Source of the DNA: an uncultured Clostridia bacterium | Lineage (GTDB): Bacteria > Bacillota > Clostridia > TANB77 > CAG-508 | Assembly (NCBI GenBank): GCA_947630545.1 | Contig: CANRHX010000009.1 | Coordinates: 1-52,500 of the forward strand | Length of the DNA stretch: 52,500 nucleotides | Reading direction: 5' to 3' | Part shown: positions 18,167-27,284 of the stretch, in pieces | Numbering within the stretch: the first letter of the stretch is position 1 | Layout: each line of letters starts with the position of its first letter | Made by a program: the position numbers and the translations under genes | The notes under the pieces: generated by a model | What the model saw: the letters and a program-made list of their open reading frames with translations, nothing else | The model's database searches: none | Told to the model about the DNA's origin: nothing

Positions 18167-20100
18167 TCATTTGTTCCATTCAATTATCTTATTTCCACCA
18201 ACTGCTCCCCAAGGGCTTCCAGTAATACTGTCTTTTGCCTTATGAATAATTATTTGACTTAAATTATTAGCGTCTGAAAAAGCATTTCCATCAATACTTT
18301 CAATTGTGCTTGGAATTTCAATCGTCTTTATAGAAGAATAAGCTACAATTCCTGAATCAATTTTGGTTACTCCTTCTGGAACAACTAAACTAGTTGCACT
18401 TGAGTAAAGAATTGCATTTGTACAAATTTCATTTACAGTGTTTGGAATATTTAATGTTGTCAACCCCCTCTTTGTCCAATATAATTTTTTGCCATCATAA
18501 CTTGTCATATAATTATTATCTTCACTCATTTTAAAATGTGTATTCTCTGAATTTACTTTTATTTGTTTTATACCAATATAAATACCATAATTAAAGCTTT
18601 CTACGTTTTTAGGTAATTCTAATTCATCTAATGTTGGAAATGTTGAGTCAGATGCAGTTTTATATGAATTTGGCAATTTTATTGAAGTTATTCCAGGTAA
18701 AAAAGTTCCTCTGTATATATGTTCTACACCTTCTTCAATTATTACTTTACCTGTTTGTACACACCTATACAATTTTTTACCATCAGCACTTACTAAAGAA
18801 CCTTTTTCAGCAGTTTTAAAACTATTATTATTAATATCTACTGTTATACTAGTTATGCTATCATTCCATACTAAATTGCCTATTGTAGTTACTTTTTGTG
18901 GAATATTTATAGATGTTACTTGTGTACAATTTCTAAATGCACAATCTTTTATAGTTGTTACTTGTGTTGATATATTTACATTAGTTGCATTAGCTCCTAC
19001 AAAATAAAGAATAGTTTCATCTTTACTATATAACACATTATCTTTAAATATAAAATTATTATTTTCAGATGTGTCAAAATTTACAAGACTTAAAGATTGA
19101 TCATAAGTATCAAAAGTAATTAGATTTGTTGGAAATTTTAAAGTTGATATCGTTGTACCCCAAGTAACACCTCTTGCTAATATTTCTAATTTATCAGGTA
19201 ATTTAAGTTCATTTAATGATTTACACCCATAGAAAGTAGTCCCTTTCAATTCTTTAATTTCATTTGAAAGAATTATATCTGTGAGTTTTGAGCACTCTTT
19301 AAAAACACCCGCACCGAAGTGTAATTACAGAATCCGTCATTGTAACTTTCCATAAATTACTACATCCATGAAAAGCATTAGCTCCTATTGTTTTTACTCC
19401 ATCTTGTATTTCTATTTCTTCCAATACTGTATTATTTGAAAATGCATTCTTTCCTATTGTTTTTACTGAACCTGGTATTACTATTTTTTTTACATTTATT
19501 CCATTAAATGTCCCTTCTTCTATTTCTGTTATTATTCCTGGTATTACTAGTGTATCATCTTTTATTAATTTTTCTAAATTGTTTTGTGTACATTGTAATA
19601 CTACATTTCCGTCTTTTACGGCTACATCTAATGGATAATATTCTACTCCCATTGATTCTGCCCATTTTCTTTCTAACTCTGTTGCTTTATCTGTTGTATA
19701 TAGTGTTCCATATAATATTATAAATTTCTCTTTATACTCATCCTTTATGTTTTTTATTATATTTGTAATGTTTCCATTTATTACTCCTTTATCTGCATCT
19801 ACTAGATAATTAGCATCTGCGTATGATGGGCTTTTTCCTACTTCTCCATTAGAATTTTCTACACTTATTCTTTCTTCTACATTATATAGTGCTAACTCAT
19901 CTTTATAATCTCCTAATTCTTTTTTAAATCTAGCTTCACTTGCTTTATTTAGTATTCCATCGTCTCCTGCTAATGTACTTATCGTTACTCCGAGCCAGGA
20001 TTAGCAAAACTATTATTGTAACCACTAAAGCAATCAGAGTAATACCTTTATTTTCATTTTGTTTTTTCCCTTTTTTTATAAAAAAATCTTTAAAATACAT
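18167..20100 (-). CDS. pseudopilin-anchored leucine-rich repeat surface protein (two +1 CGG shifts)
   Basis: 643 aa with two shifts. Residues 1-20 are basic; 19-45 are a type IV pilin-like helix (GITLIALVVTIIVLLILA, then GVTISTLAGDDG after the first CGG at 19990-19992). A spacer follows. From about 150 there are BspA/TpLRR-type leucine-rich repeats (FNGINVKKIVIPGSVKTIGKNAF, NTVLEEIEIQDGVKTIGANAFHGCSN). The second CGG (19314-19316) falls within a repeat; C-GGT restores ITLGAGVFKECSKLTDI. Further repeats follow to the end. Likely exported and displayed at the surface. It neighbours a tyrosine recombinase and a second pilin remnant, suggesting a variable locus. The pseudopilin/LRR combination is seen in gut Clostridia, but the ligand is unknown. 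Confidence 0.85.
19314..19316 (-). other. +1 frameshift site CGG(T) in the LRR domain
   Basis: CGG after CTT. C-GGT GCG GGT GTT TTT restores the leucine-rich-repeat register; unshifted translation stops at TAA after four codons. Confidence 0.85.
19990..19992 (-). other. +1 frameshift site CGG(A) in the pilin helix
   Basis: Codon 37 is CGG after GCT. C-GGA GTA ACG ATA restores the near-universal LILAGVTI segment of clostridial pseudopilins. Confidence 0.88.
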
Positions 20101-20313
20101 ATCTTTTCCAACCTTCCTTTGTAACCTTTTATTATCTTACTTTAAGGCAATGATTGAATCAGATATTTTCTAATAATTTCAATGGTTTCATTATTTTTCA
20201 TTTTATTAACTAATACTTGAATTTTTAAAAAATATACTAAATTTATTTAGAAAAAATTTTTTAAAAAACATTGAAAATATAAATACTTATTGGTATAATA
20301 TTTTTGCAAAAAA

Positions 20314-20344
20314 AAGTACTTAAAGTAAGATACTTTAGGTACTT
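20314..20344 (-). terminator. terminator of the recombinase gene
   Basis: Imperfect 14-bp stem (AAGTACTTAAAGTA / TACTTTAGGTACTT) with a short loop and a run of eight T on the minus strand, 8 bases past the stop at 20353. Confidence 0.8.
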
Positions 20345-20352
20345 CTTTTAAA

Positions 20353-21297
20353 TTATAATTTTTCTAAATATCTCTTTTGAGTTTTTAAATCTGGATGCAC
20401 ATATTTTTCAAGGGTAACTTCAACACTTGAATGTCCCAATATTTCACTTAAACTTTTTATATCCATTCCCACATTTATGCAATTAGTTGCAAAATAATGA
20501 CGCAATGTATGCATTTTATAAGATTTTATTTTGCATTTTTTTAAAACTTGCTTATAATATTTTTCATAATTTCTAGGTTCTATAATTTTATCACTTTCTC
20601 CTGATAGAAAAAAATTTTCATCTTTATATTTTTTCTTGTGTAATTTTAAAATATCAAATAGTTTATTTGATATTGGTACTTCTCTTATTGAACTTGCTGT
20701 TTTAGGCAAATCCATTACAATTCTAGTTTTCTTTTTCTCATCATCATAAACTCTTTGTACAGTGTGTTTTACAAATAAAATTCTTCTATCTAGATCAATA
20801 TTTTTCCATTGTAATGCGCATAACTCTCCTACTCTTAATCCAGTATTTAAACATATTATAATTCCTATACTTTTTAAGCTATTCTCTTTAATACAATAAT
20901 TTTCTAATCTACCTTTTTCTCTATTACTGAATATTACAACTTTATTTTTAACAAGTTTAGGACTTTTTATCTTCTTAATATTTATGTTTAACTTGTATTC
21001 CTCATTAGCATAATATAAAATTGACTTTAATATGCAAATTAAGTCTCTAATTGTCTTTGCCGACAAATCTTCCGCTAACTTTATAATAAAATTATTATAA
21101 TTATAGTCTTCCAATTCTTTTAGTTTTACATTTTCCATTGTAGGTAAAATATATTTGTTTAAAAAATAAATGTAATGATAATAAGTTGATTCTTTTATAG
21201 ATATTTTCTTGCTTTTTAACCAATTATCTGATAATTCTTTAAAACTGATATTTCGTTCTTTCTTTATAATTTCTTTTAATTTGTTTAATACTTTCAT
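20353..21297 (-). CDS. tyrosine recombinase/integrase
   Basis: 314 aa from the ATG at 21297 (AGGAG 9 bases upstream). The N-terminal SAM-like core-binding domain spans residues 15-110. The catalytic domain shows TGLRVGELCALQW (first Arg), a central lysine region, HTLRHYFATN (His-x-x-Arg), LGHSSVEVTLEKYVHPD (His and the Tyr nucleophile). It is of the phage/transposon integrase type (no arm-binding AP2-like domain visible). The gene is followed by the LRR surface gene on the same strand. I see no obvious attachment site. Confidence 0.92.
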   Translation of the reverse strand: MKVLNKLKEIIKKERNISFKELSDNWLKSKKISIKESTYYHYIYFLNKYILPTMENVKLKELEDYNYNNFIIKLAEDLSAKTIRDLICILKSILYYANEEYKLNINIKKIKSPKLVKNKVVIFSNREKGRLENYCIKENSLKSIGIIICLNTGLRVGELCALQWKNIDLDRRILFVKHTVQRVYDDEKKKTRIVMDLPKTASSIREVPISNKLFDILKLHKKKYKDENFFLSGESDKIIEPRNYEKYYKQVLKKCKIKSYKMHTLRHYFATNCINVGMDIKSLSEILGHSSVEVTLEKYVHPDLKTQKRYLEKL

Positions 21298-21325
21298 TTT
21301 TTTCATCTCCTAATATAAAAAAAAT

Positions 21326-21351
21326 AGAGAAAGACTTTTTAGTCTCCCTCT
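21326..21351 (-). terminator. terminator of topB
   Basis: 11-bp stem (AGAGGGAGACT / AGTCTTTCTCT in the transcript, with G-U pairs), a 4-base loop and then ATTTTTTTT on the minus strand, about 50 bases after the topB stop. Confidence 0.7.
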
Positions 21352-21398
21352 AAATGTAGATAAATTATTCACGTTATATAATACAATAAAAATGTAAA

Positions 21399-23375
21399 TT
21401 ACATCTTCACAACCAACTTATCAAATTTTGAATTAATATAATTTTCAAGCTTTACCATAAACTCTTCCGACTTAATTTCTTTTTTAGAAACCATGTCCAG
21501 CCCCTTTTCCCAGCTAGCAGTAAGCTTTGGATTAAGCATATCTGGCATAGACTTATTTACTATATCATAAATAGTTTCGCCCTTTAAAGTTGGAGTAATA
21601 ATTTGAGTTTTAGAATTTATTTGAATATACTTAATTTTCTCAAGCTTTTTCATAATTTCTGCTCTAGTTGCAGAAGTGCCAATACCTGCTCCTTTTATTT
21701 GTTCTCTAAGTTCTTCTTCCTCAATAAGCTTTCCGGCATTTTCCATTGCTAAAATTATTGAACCAGAATTATATCTTGAAGGAGGTGAAGTTTCGGCATC
21801 TTTTATTTCAAAATTTTTTACTAAAACACTTTGACCTTTTTTTAAATTCTTTAAAATTTCTAGATTAGAATTTTCTTCATCATTATTCACTTCTTTATCT
21901 TCGACTGTTTTATTTTCTACATTTTCTTGTGATTTTGTTGATTTCTTTTCTGCTTTAAATGGTTTTAAAATCTCTAAATATCCTTTTTTTACGCACACTT
22001 TCCCATTCGCATAAAATGTCTCGTTGTCTATTATAATTGTTGCATTTACTTTGCTATATTCAGCAGGTGGATAAAATATTGCCAGAAATCTTTTTACAAT
22101 CAATTTATATACATCTTTTTGAAGTTGTGGAAGTTTGTCATAGTTTTCATATCCTTGCCCTGTCGGAATAATTGCATAGTGATCTGTTATTTTGCTATCA
22201 TTTACATACTTTGTTTTTATAAGATTTGTAGAATATTTTTCCTCAACCATTTTATTTATATAGCCTTTAATTTCTTCATCTTGAAATTTAGTGGCTATTC
22301 CATTTAAATTTTTCTTAATTTCCTTTGCTACTGCAGTTGAAAGCACCCTAGCATCAGTTCTTGGATAAGTTACTAACTTTTTTTCATATAAGTTTTGTAT
22401 AATTTCCAAAGTTTCATCTGGTTTAATTTTATATCTTTTTGTACATTCATTTTGAATTTCTGCCAAATTAAATAAAAGTGGAGCATTCTCCTTTTGCTTT
22501 GATTTTTTTAATTCTGTAATAACCGCTTCTTTTCCCGCTAAACTTGAAATGAACTCCTTTGCTTCATTTTCTTTTTTAAAACCTGTTTCATTATATAACT
22601 TTGGAGATTCAAAAACTTTTGACTTTTCGTTTACTTTCCATTCTGCATTAAATGAAGAATTATCATCACCAAATTCTCCTATTATTTTATAATACTTTGT
22701 TTTAACAAAATTTCTAATTTCTCTTTCTCTTGAAACTATCATTCCTAGAACGCAAGTCATAACACGTCCAACAGAAATTGATGCTCTTTCTTCATTTATT
22801 TTGCTCGCTAAATTTCTTCCGTATATAATAGAAAGAAGTCTAGAAAAATTAATACCAATCAAATAATCTTCTTTGGCGCGCAAATATGCACTATCAGATA
22901 AACTATCATATTCTGATAAATCTTTTGCTTCCCTTATACCTCTTATAATTTCTTCTTCTGTTTGAGAATCTATCCATACCCTTTTCATTTTTGCTTTTGG
23001 ATTTGGATGTGCCATCATAAAAACAAGCCTTTGAATATACTCTCCCTCGCGTCCTGAATCTCCTGCATTATATATTTCTTCAATATCCTCTCGTTGCATA
23101 AGATCTTTTATAATATTAAATTGATTTTGAACTGCTGGAATTAACTCATATTTCCATTCTTTAGGAATAAATGGTAGAGTATCTAACCTCCAATATTTAA
23201 GCTTTTCATCATACTTTTCAGGATAGCTCATTGTGACTAGATGTCCTACACACCATGTTATAATCCAATCTCCTGCTTCTATATATCCATTTTTCCTTAC
23301 TCCATTTAATTTCAATGCCTTTGCAAACTCCATTGCAACTGATGGCTTTTCTGTTATTAATAATTTTTTTCCCAT
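21399..23375 (-). CDS. topB: DNA topoisomerase III
   Basis: 658 aa. It is a type IA topoisomerase: TOPRIM domain at the N-terminus (KLLITEKPSVAMEFAKAL, YNAGDSGREGEYIQRLV), INFSRLLSI and SVGRVMTCVLGMIV in the gate, and the catalytic tyrosine in VTYPRTDARVLS. There are no C-terminal zinc fingers. It decatenates DNA and processes recombination intermediates; plasmid and integrative elements also carry topB, but this copy sits among housekeeping genes. A CGC at about 22878 reads as Arg (YLRAKED), showing that CGC, unlike CGG, is used normally. Confidence 0.93.
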   Translation of the reverse strand: MGKKLLITEKPSVAMEFAKALKLNGVRKNGYIEAGDWIITWCVGHLVTMSYPEKYDEKLKYWRLDTLPFIPKEWKYELIPAVQNQFNIIKDLMQREDIEEIYNAGDSGREGEYIQRLVFMMAHPNPKAKMKRVWIDSQTEEEIIRGIREAKDLSEYDSLSDSAYLRAKEDYLIGINFSRLLSIIYGRNLASKINEERASISVGRVMTCVLGMIVSREREIRNFVKTKYYKIIGEFGDDNSSFNAEWKVNEKSKVFESPKLYNETGFKKENEAKEFISSLAGKEAVITELKKSKQKENAPLLFNLAEIQNECTKRYKIKPDETLEIIQNLYEKKLVTYPRTDARVLSTAVAKEIKKNLNGIATKFQDEEIKGYINKMVEEKYSTNLIKTKYVNDSKITDHYAIIPTGQGYENYDKLPQLQKDVYKLIVKRFLAIFYPPAEYSKVNATIIIDNETFYANGKVCVKKGYLEILKPFKAEKKSTKSQENVENKTVEDKEVNNDEENSNLEILKNLKKGQSVLVKNFEIKDAETSPPSRYNSGSIILAMENAGKLIEEEELREQIKGAGIGTSATRAEIMKKLEKIKYIQINSKTQIITPTLKGETIYDIVNKSMPDMLNPKLTASWEKGLDMVSKKEIKSEEFMVKLENYINSKFDKLVVKM

Positions 23376-23389
23376 TTTACGCTTCTTTC

Positions 23390-23488
23390 TGTGTCAATGG
23401 TTCCGGGTTTGATTGACACATTTTGTGTCATCGGTTCCGGGTTTGATTGACACATTTTGTGTCATTGGTTCCGGGTTTACTTGACACA
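23390..23488 (-). repeat. repeat array E: three 34-bp units
   Basis: Units in sense on the minus strand between topB and the HD gene. The last unit carries the AAGTAA variant and supplies the final CVK residues and stop of the HD protein. Confidence 0.9.
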
Positions 23489-24244
23489 TTTTTCTATAAA
23501 TTCTTTTGCTTTTTTATAAACTTCTGTTATCATTTTTTCAGTTTGTTTATCATCAAATTTAAATTTTTTATACAATTTATCTAAATATTGTTTTTCATTT
23601 AATATTTCAAGTCCATATTCAAAATTATAATCAAAAACATACGCGAAGTGACTAATTAATATATCTGCTGATGATTTTCTATTTTTGTAATCTATCTTAT
23701 GTTCTTCCATAAACTCTCTATAAATTTCTGGACTAGCTATCTCTTTTGACATATCTTTTGTCTCATAGCATGCTTCTGCATCTTCTATGTTTAACACATT
23801 GAAGATGTCTGTTTTATCGCTATCTCTTATTATTTTTGAATGAAGTAATTCTTTTTCAGTTAGTTCATTATCTATTTTACTTTTGTTATGATTTTTTATA
23901 GCAATTTTAATAATATTATCATATTGATTATCTTCAATAAAATTTCTAATTAGTCCATCTTCAAAAAGTATCTTTACTCCTAATTCTCCATGATTTACAC
24001 TTTTTTTATCAGCAAATGTATTATAAAGTCTTATTTGTTCAAATCTTCCAATATCATGAAGTAAACCTATTATTTCTGCTAATTCTATATCTTCTTTGCT
24101 TAGTCCTATCTTAGTTGCCAAATCTTTTGAAATTACTTCTACTCTTTTGATATGATTAATTTTTAATTTTATTTTTGGATTTTGCGGATCGTAATTTCTT
24201 ACATATTTATTAAATTCTGCATTTGCTTTTTCAATGTTTATCAT
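23477..24244 (-). CDS. HD-domain metal-dependent phosphohydrolase
   Basis: 255 aa. The HD motif is GLLHDIGRFEQIR (about residues 62-74), with preceding INHIKRVEVISKDLA as the first His and NHGELG and KNHNKSKI supplying further metal ligands. AGGAGA lies upstream of the ATG. Family members hydrolyse nucleotides or phosphodiesters; the substrate cannot be told. The last three residues (CVK) and the TAA come from repeat array E, so the natural C-terminus may have been altered slightly. Confidence 0.85.
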   Translation of the reverse strand: MINIEKANAEFNKYVRNYDPQNPKIKLKINHIKRVEVISKDLATKIGLSKEDIELAEIIGLLHDIGRFEQIRLYNTFADKKSVNHGELGVKILFEDGLIRNFIEDNQYDNIIKIAIKNHNKSKIDNELTEKELLHSKIIRDSDKTDIFNVLNIEDAEACYETKDMSKEIASPEIYREFMEEHKIDYKNRKSSADILISHFAYVFDYNFEYGLEILNEKQYLDKLYKKFKFDDKQTEKMITEVYKKAKEFIEKCVK

Positions 24245-24292
24245 TTTATTTCTTCTCCTTTGACAATATTTTTTTGTCGTCTATTATAATTT

Positions 24293-24357
24293 TGTGTCAA
24301 TCAAACCCGGAACCGATGACACATTTTGTGTCATCCAAACCCGGAACCGTTGACACA
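24293..24357 (+). repeat. repeat array F: two 34-bp units
   Basis: Two units in sense on the plus strand, in the gap between the DUF4143 ATPase stop and the HD gene leader. Confidence 0.9.
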
Positions 24358-24364
24358 CATTTTT

Positions 24365-25579
24365 TTAATTTTCTAATAGCCAATCCAAAACATTTATTTT
24401 TTTAATTCCATCGAAATCTGCATCCAAATCGTCATCTAAAGTTAAAATATATTTAGGATAATTGTCATTAATTTTTTTCAAAGGTAATAATTCTCTATCT
24501 AAAATCTTACTATTATCTCCTCTTGTCGTTAATGCAACTTGATAGTAAACCGTATCTTTTGAATTTTTTGCTACAAAATCTACTTCTAAATCATCATATT
24601 TTCCTATATAAACTTCATTTCCACGTCTCAATAATTCAAGATAAACTATATTTTCTAATATATGTCCCATATCTCTACTAGATCCTTGACCTAACATGTA
24701 GTACCTCAATCCTATATCTATAGCATAATATTTTTCCTGTGTTTTTAAAAATTCTTTTCCTTTTATATCATATCTATTTGCTTTATATACAAAAAAACTA
24801 TCTAAAAGAGCTTCTACATAAGCAGAAACAGTATTGTATGAGTTATTTTTCTCTAATCCTTCTATATTATCACTTATGCTTTTTATACTCGTTCTATTTC
24901 CTATATTATCATATAAATATTTAGTAACTCGTTCCAAAGCATTTTTATCTGTTATGCCTTTTCTTTGCATTACATCTTTAAATAAAATTGTATTATATAT
25001 TCCATCTAAAAATAAATTAATATTGTCTGGATTTATTTTATATAACTCAATTGCTTGTGGAAAAGAACTATACCTCAAATAATCTCTAAATTTTCTAGAT
25101 ATATCAGTCTTATCTTCTAATGTAGACATGTATTCTTTAAATGATAAAGGCAACATTTTTATCTCTATATATCTTCCTGTAAGTAAAGTAGCAAGCTCTG
25201 ATGATAAAAGCCAAGCATTTGATCCAGTTATATATAAATCCACATCCTTATTGATAAATAAACTATCTACCGTTTTTTCAAATTCAGCAACATTTTGAAC
25301 TTCATCTAAAAATATATATGTTTTTTTACCTTTTACTAATTTTGATTTCAAATACTCATATAGTTTTTTTCTATCCTGCATTTCTTCATAATCTGCATTT
25401 TCAAAATTTATTGATATTATTTGTTCTTCTTTAACTCCTGTTTCTTTTAAATAATCTTGAAACATCTCGAGTAAAGTTGATTTTCCGCACCTTCTAATTC
25501 CTGTTATCACTTTTATTATTTGCTGGTCTTTAAAATTCTTTAATATAGATAGATAAGTTTCTCTATTTATTCTTTCCAT
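24365..25579 (-). CDS. AAA ATPase with DUF4143 domain
   Basis: 404 aa. Residues 20-130 are an AAA_14 ATPase: VITGIRRCGKSTLLEMF (Walker A), KKTYIFLDEVQNV (Walker B), LYITGSNAWLLSSELATLLTGR (sensor). Residues about 200-400 match the DUF4143 winged-helix and restriction-like C-terminal domain (LENIVYLELLRRGNEVYIGK, EVDFVA). GGAGGA lies upstream of the ATG. This is a widespread family of unknown role, often lineage-variable. Single gene with its own spacers. Confidence 0.9.
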   Translation of the reverse strand: MERINRETYLSILKNFKDQQIIKVITGIRRCGKSTLLEMFQDYLKETGVKEEQIISINFENADYEEMQDRKKLYEYLKSKLVKGKKTYIFLDEVQNVAEFEKTVDSLFINKDVDLYITGSNAWLLSSELATLLTGRYIEIKMLPLSFKEYMSTLEDKTDISRKFRDYLRYSSFPQAIELYKINPDNINLFLDGIYNTILFKDVMQRKGITDKNALERVTKYLYDNIGNRTSIKSISDNIEGLEKNNSYNTVSAYVEALLDSFFVYKANRYDIKGKEFLKTQEKYYAIDIGLRYYMLGQGSSRDMGHILENIVYLELLRRGNEVYIGKYDDLEVDFVAKNSKDTVYYQVALTTRGDNSKILDRELLPLKKINDNYPKYILTLDDDLDADFDGIKKINVLDWLLEN

Positions 25580-25685
25580 AAAACTTCCTCCATTGTTTTA
25601 ATTATACTTTATTTTATTATTATAGTCAAGTTTTTTCAAAATTATGAAAAAACTTGTTGCTTTGAAGAAGTTTTTTGTAATAATA

Positions 25686-25745
25686 AAAACTTTCCTTTTC
25701 GCAATAATACTATAAAATATTATTTTTAAAAAAGAAAGTTTTTAA
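25686..25745 (-). terminator. possible terminator of the YqeG-VanW gene
   Basis: Inverted repeat AAAAACTTTCCTTTT / AAAAAAGAAAGTTTTT separated by about 30 bases, downstream of the stop at 25752. The long loop makes this weaker than the other hairpins. Confidence 0.45.
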
Positions 25746-25751
25746 TATAAT

Positions 25752-27116
25752 TTAATTTTTTATTAACTCTTTTGGAATTAAATCATGATCATACATTACC
25801 TTTGAATGGTTGTCCCAAATTAGTTTCTTTTCTAAAGTCTTACCAGAAGCTTTTTCAATTTTATTTTGATAAATTTTTGATACTCTGTAATAATCATCGC
25901 CTTCTTTTTGGAAATGATGATTTTCTTCTGTAATTTCATATCTCCATGGAAATTCGCTTTCACTTCTTAGCTCTCCATATAAAGTCTTATCTTGCACCCA
26001 TAAATTTAATTGAATATCTTGATCTGTATTATTTTTAAATCTATAATCAATATAATTATATCCAACACATGTACCATCTTTTAATGGAATTCTTTCACCA
26101 TAATCAGGTGCTAATGCATCAGAATGAGTATGAAATTCTGTTATTTCTAAAGGACTATTTAGAATTAATAAATTTATTGTATTAGCCAAATTGCAAAGTC
26201 CTCCTCCCATACCTGGTTGCACTTTGTTGTTTCTTAATACTCTTCCTTCTTTATATCCTTTTCTTTTAGTTACAGTTCCTATAGTTTTCCAATATGAAAA
26301 TACTTCACCTGGATGAATAATTAACCCATTAATTTTACCTGAAGCTATTTCTACATTGACTACTTTATTTTCTTGCAAGTCTAATTCTGTTCCTTTTTTT
26401 ATCAAATAAGAATTATAGCTTGACACAACAGTAGGCAATTTTTCTGTAGATTTTTTTTTAGCAAATTTTTCTTTACTTAATACGTCCTTAACATCTCTTT
26501 GAATTATTCCTTTTCGAACAGCAATTTTAAAAAGTAATTGACTTCTTTGACTTAATAATTTTTTACTTTTTTTCTCCATTTTTTCACCTTCAATTTCTAT
26601 ATTTCCTAATCTATGTTTATATTTTTTACTTTTCATATATCTTTTTAGAATAATTTTTTCAATATTTCGTTTTATACCAATTTTTGTTTCGGTATAGTAT
26701 CCGATAAATTTAACTAAAATACTAGCAATTCCACATCTATTTGCGCCTAAAATATCAGTAAAAACTTGATCTCCAATATAAACTACTTTACTTTTTTCTA
26801 ATCCCATATTTTCTATAGCTTTATAATAGTTATCTGGTTTAGGTTTATTTGCGTTATCTATATATTGACAATCTATATTTTCTAAAAATTTATTTAATCT
26901 CTTTTTTCCATTATCTGATAAAATGTATGTTTTAAAACCCATATCTTGTATTTTTTTAAATAAATTATCTACTTCTGGTGTTGAATCTGCACCGTGTGGG
27001 ACTAATGTATTATCAACATCAAATATAATTCCTCTATATCCTAATTTATAAAGTTTTTCATAATCTATAGTAAAGACACTTTCGACATATTCATACGGAT
27101 AATATTTTTTTAACAT
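25752..27116 (-). CDS. YqeG-type HAD phosphatase fused to a VanW-family domain
   Basis: 454 aa in one unbroken frame; AAGGAGAG precedes the ATG. Residues 1-165 are a HAD IIIA phosphatase of the YqeG type: IIFDVDNTLVPHG (nucleophile Asp), YILSDNGKKR, NKPKPDNYYKAI and YIGDQVFTDILGA. A basic linker follows. Residues about 190-454 match the VanW family: YLIKKGTELDLQENKV, HPGEVFSYWKTIG, GMGGGLCNLANTINLLIL, HTHSDALAPDYGERIP. In most bacteria these are separate proteins. No signal peptide is seen, although VanW domains are usually envelope-linked. An internal ATG (MEKKSKK) after a weak GAAGGTG could also yield the VanW part alone. Confidence 0.85.
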   Translation of the reverse strand: MLKKYYPYEYVESVFTIDYEKLYKLGYRGIIFDVDNTLVPHGADSTPEVDNLFKKIQDMGFKTYILSDNGKKRLNKFLENIDCQYIDNANKPKPDNYYKAIENMGLEKSKVVYIGDQVFTDILGANRCGIASILVKFIGYYTETKIGIKRNIEKIILKRYMKSKKYKHRLGNIEIEGEKMEKKSKKLLSQRSQLLFKIAVRKGIIQRDVKDVLSKEKFAKKKSTEKLPTVVSSYNSYLIKKGTELDLQENKVVNVEIASGKINGLIIHPGEVFSYWKTIGTVTKRKGYKEGRVLRNNKVQPGMGGGLCNLANTINLLILNSPLEITEFHTHSDALAPDYGERIPLKDGTCVGYNYIDYRFKNNTDQDIQLNLWVQDKTLYGELRSESEFPWRYEITEENHHFQKEGDDYYRVSKIYQNKIEKASGKTLEKKLIWDNHSKVMYDHDLIPKELIKN

Positions 27117-27284
27117 ATTTAGCTCTCCTTATTAACTATATTTTTGCATAAATTTTAATACATTAATTTTTGCTATGAATAATTTTACCACATATATATT
27201 AAAATGAAAAGATATAAGGTTGATTTTATTAAAAATTTGTTGTATAATCGTAGAAAATTTGTAGATTTGAAAGGAGCAATAATT

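Noticed and set aside
27117..27284. T-box leader for leuS
   Set aside because: The gap is too short and I see no T-box consensus or terminator hairpin.
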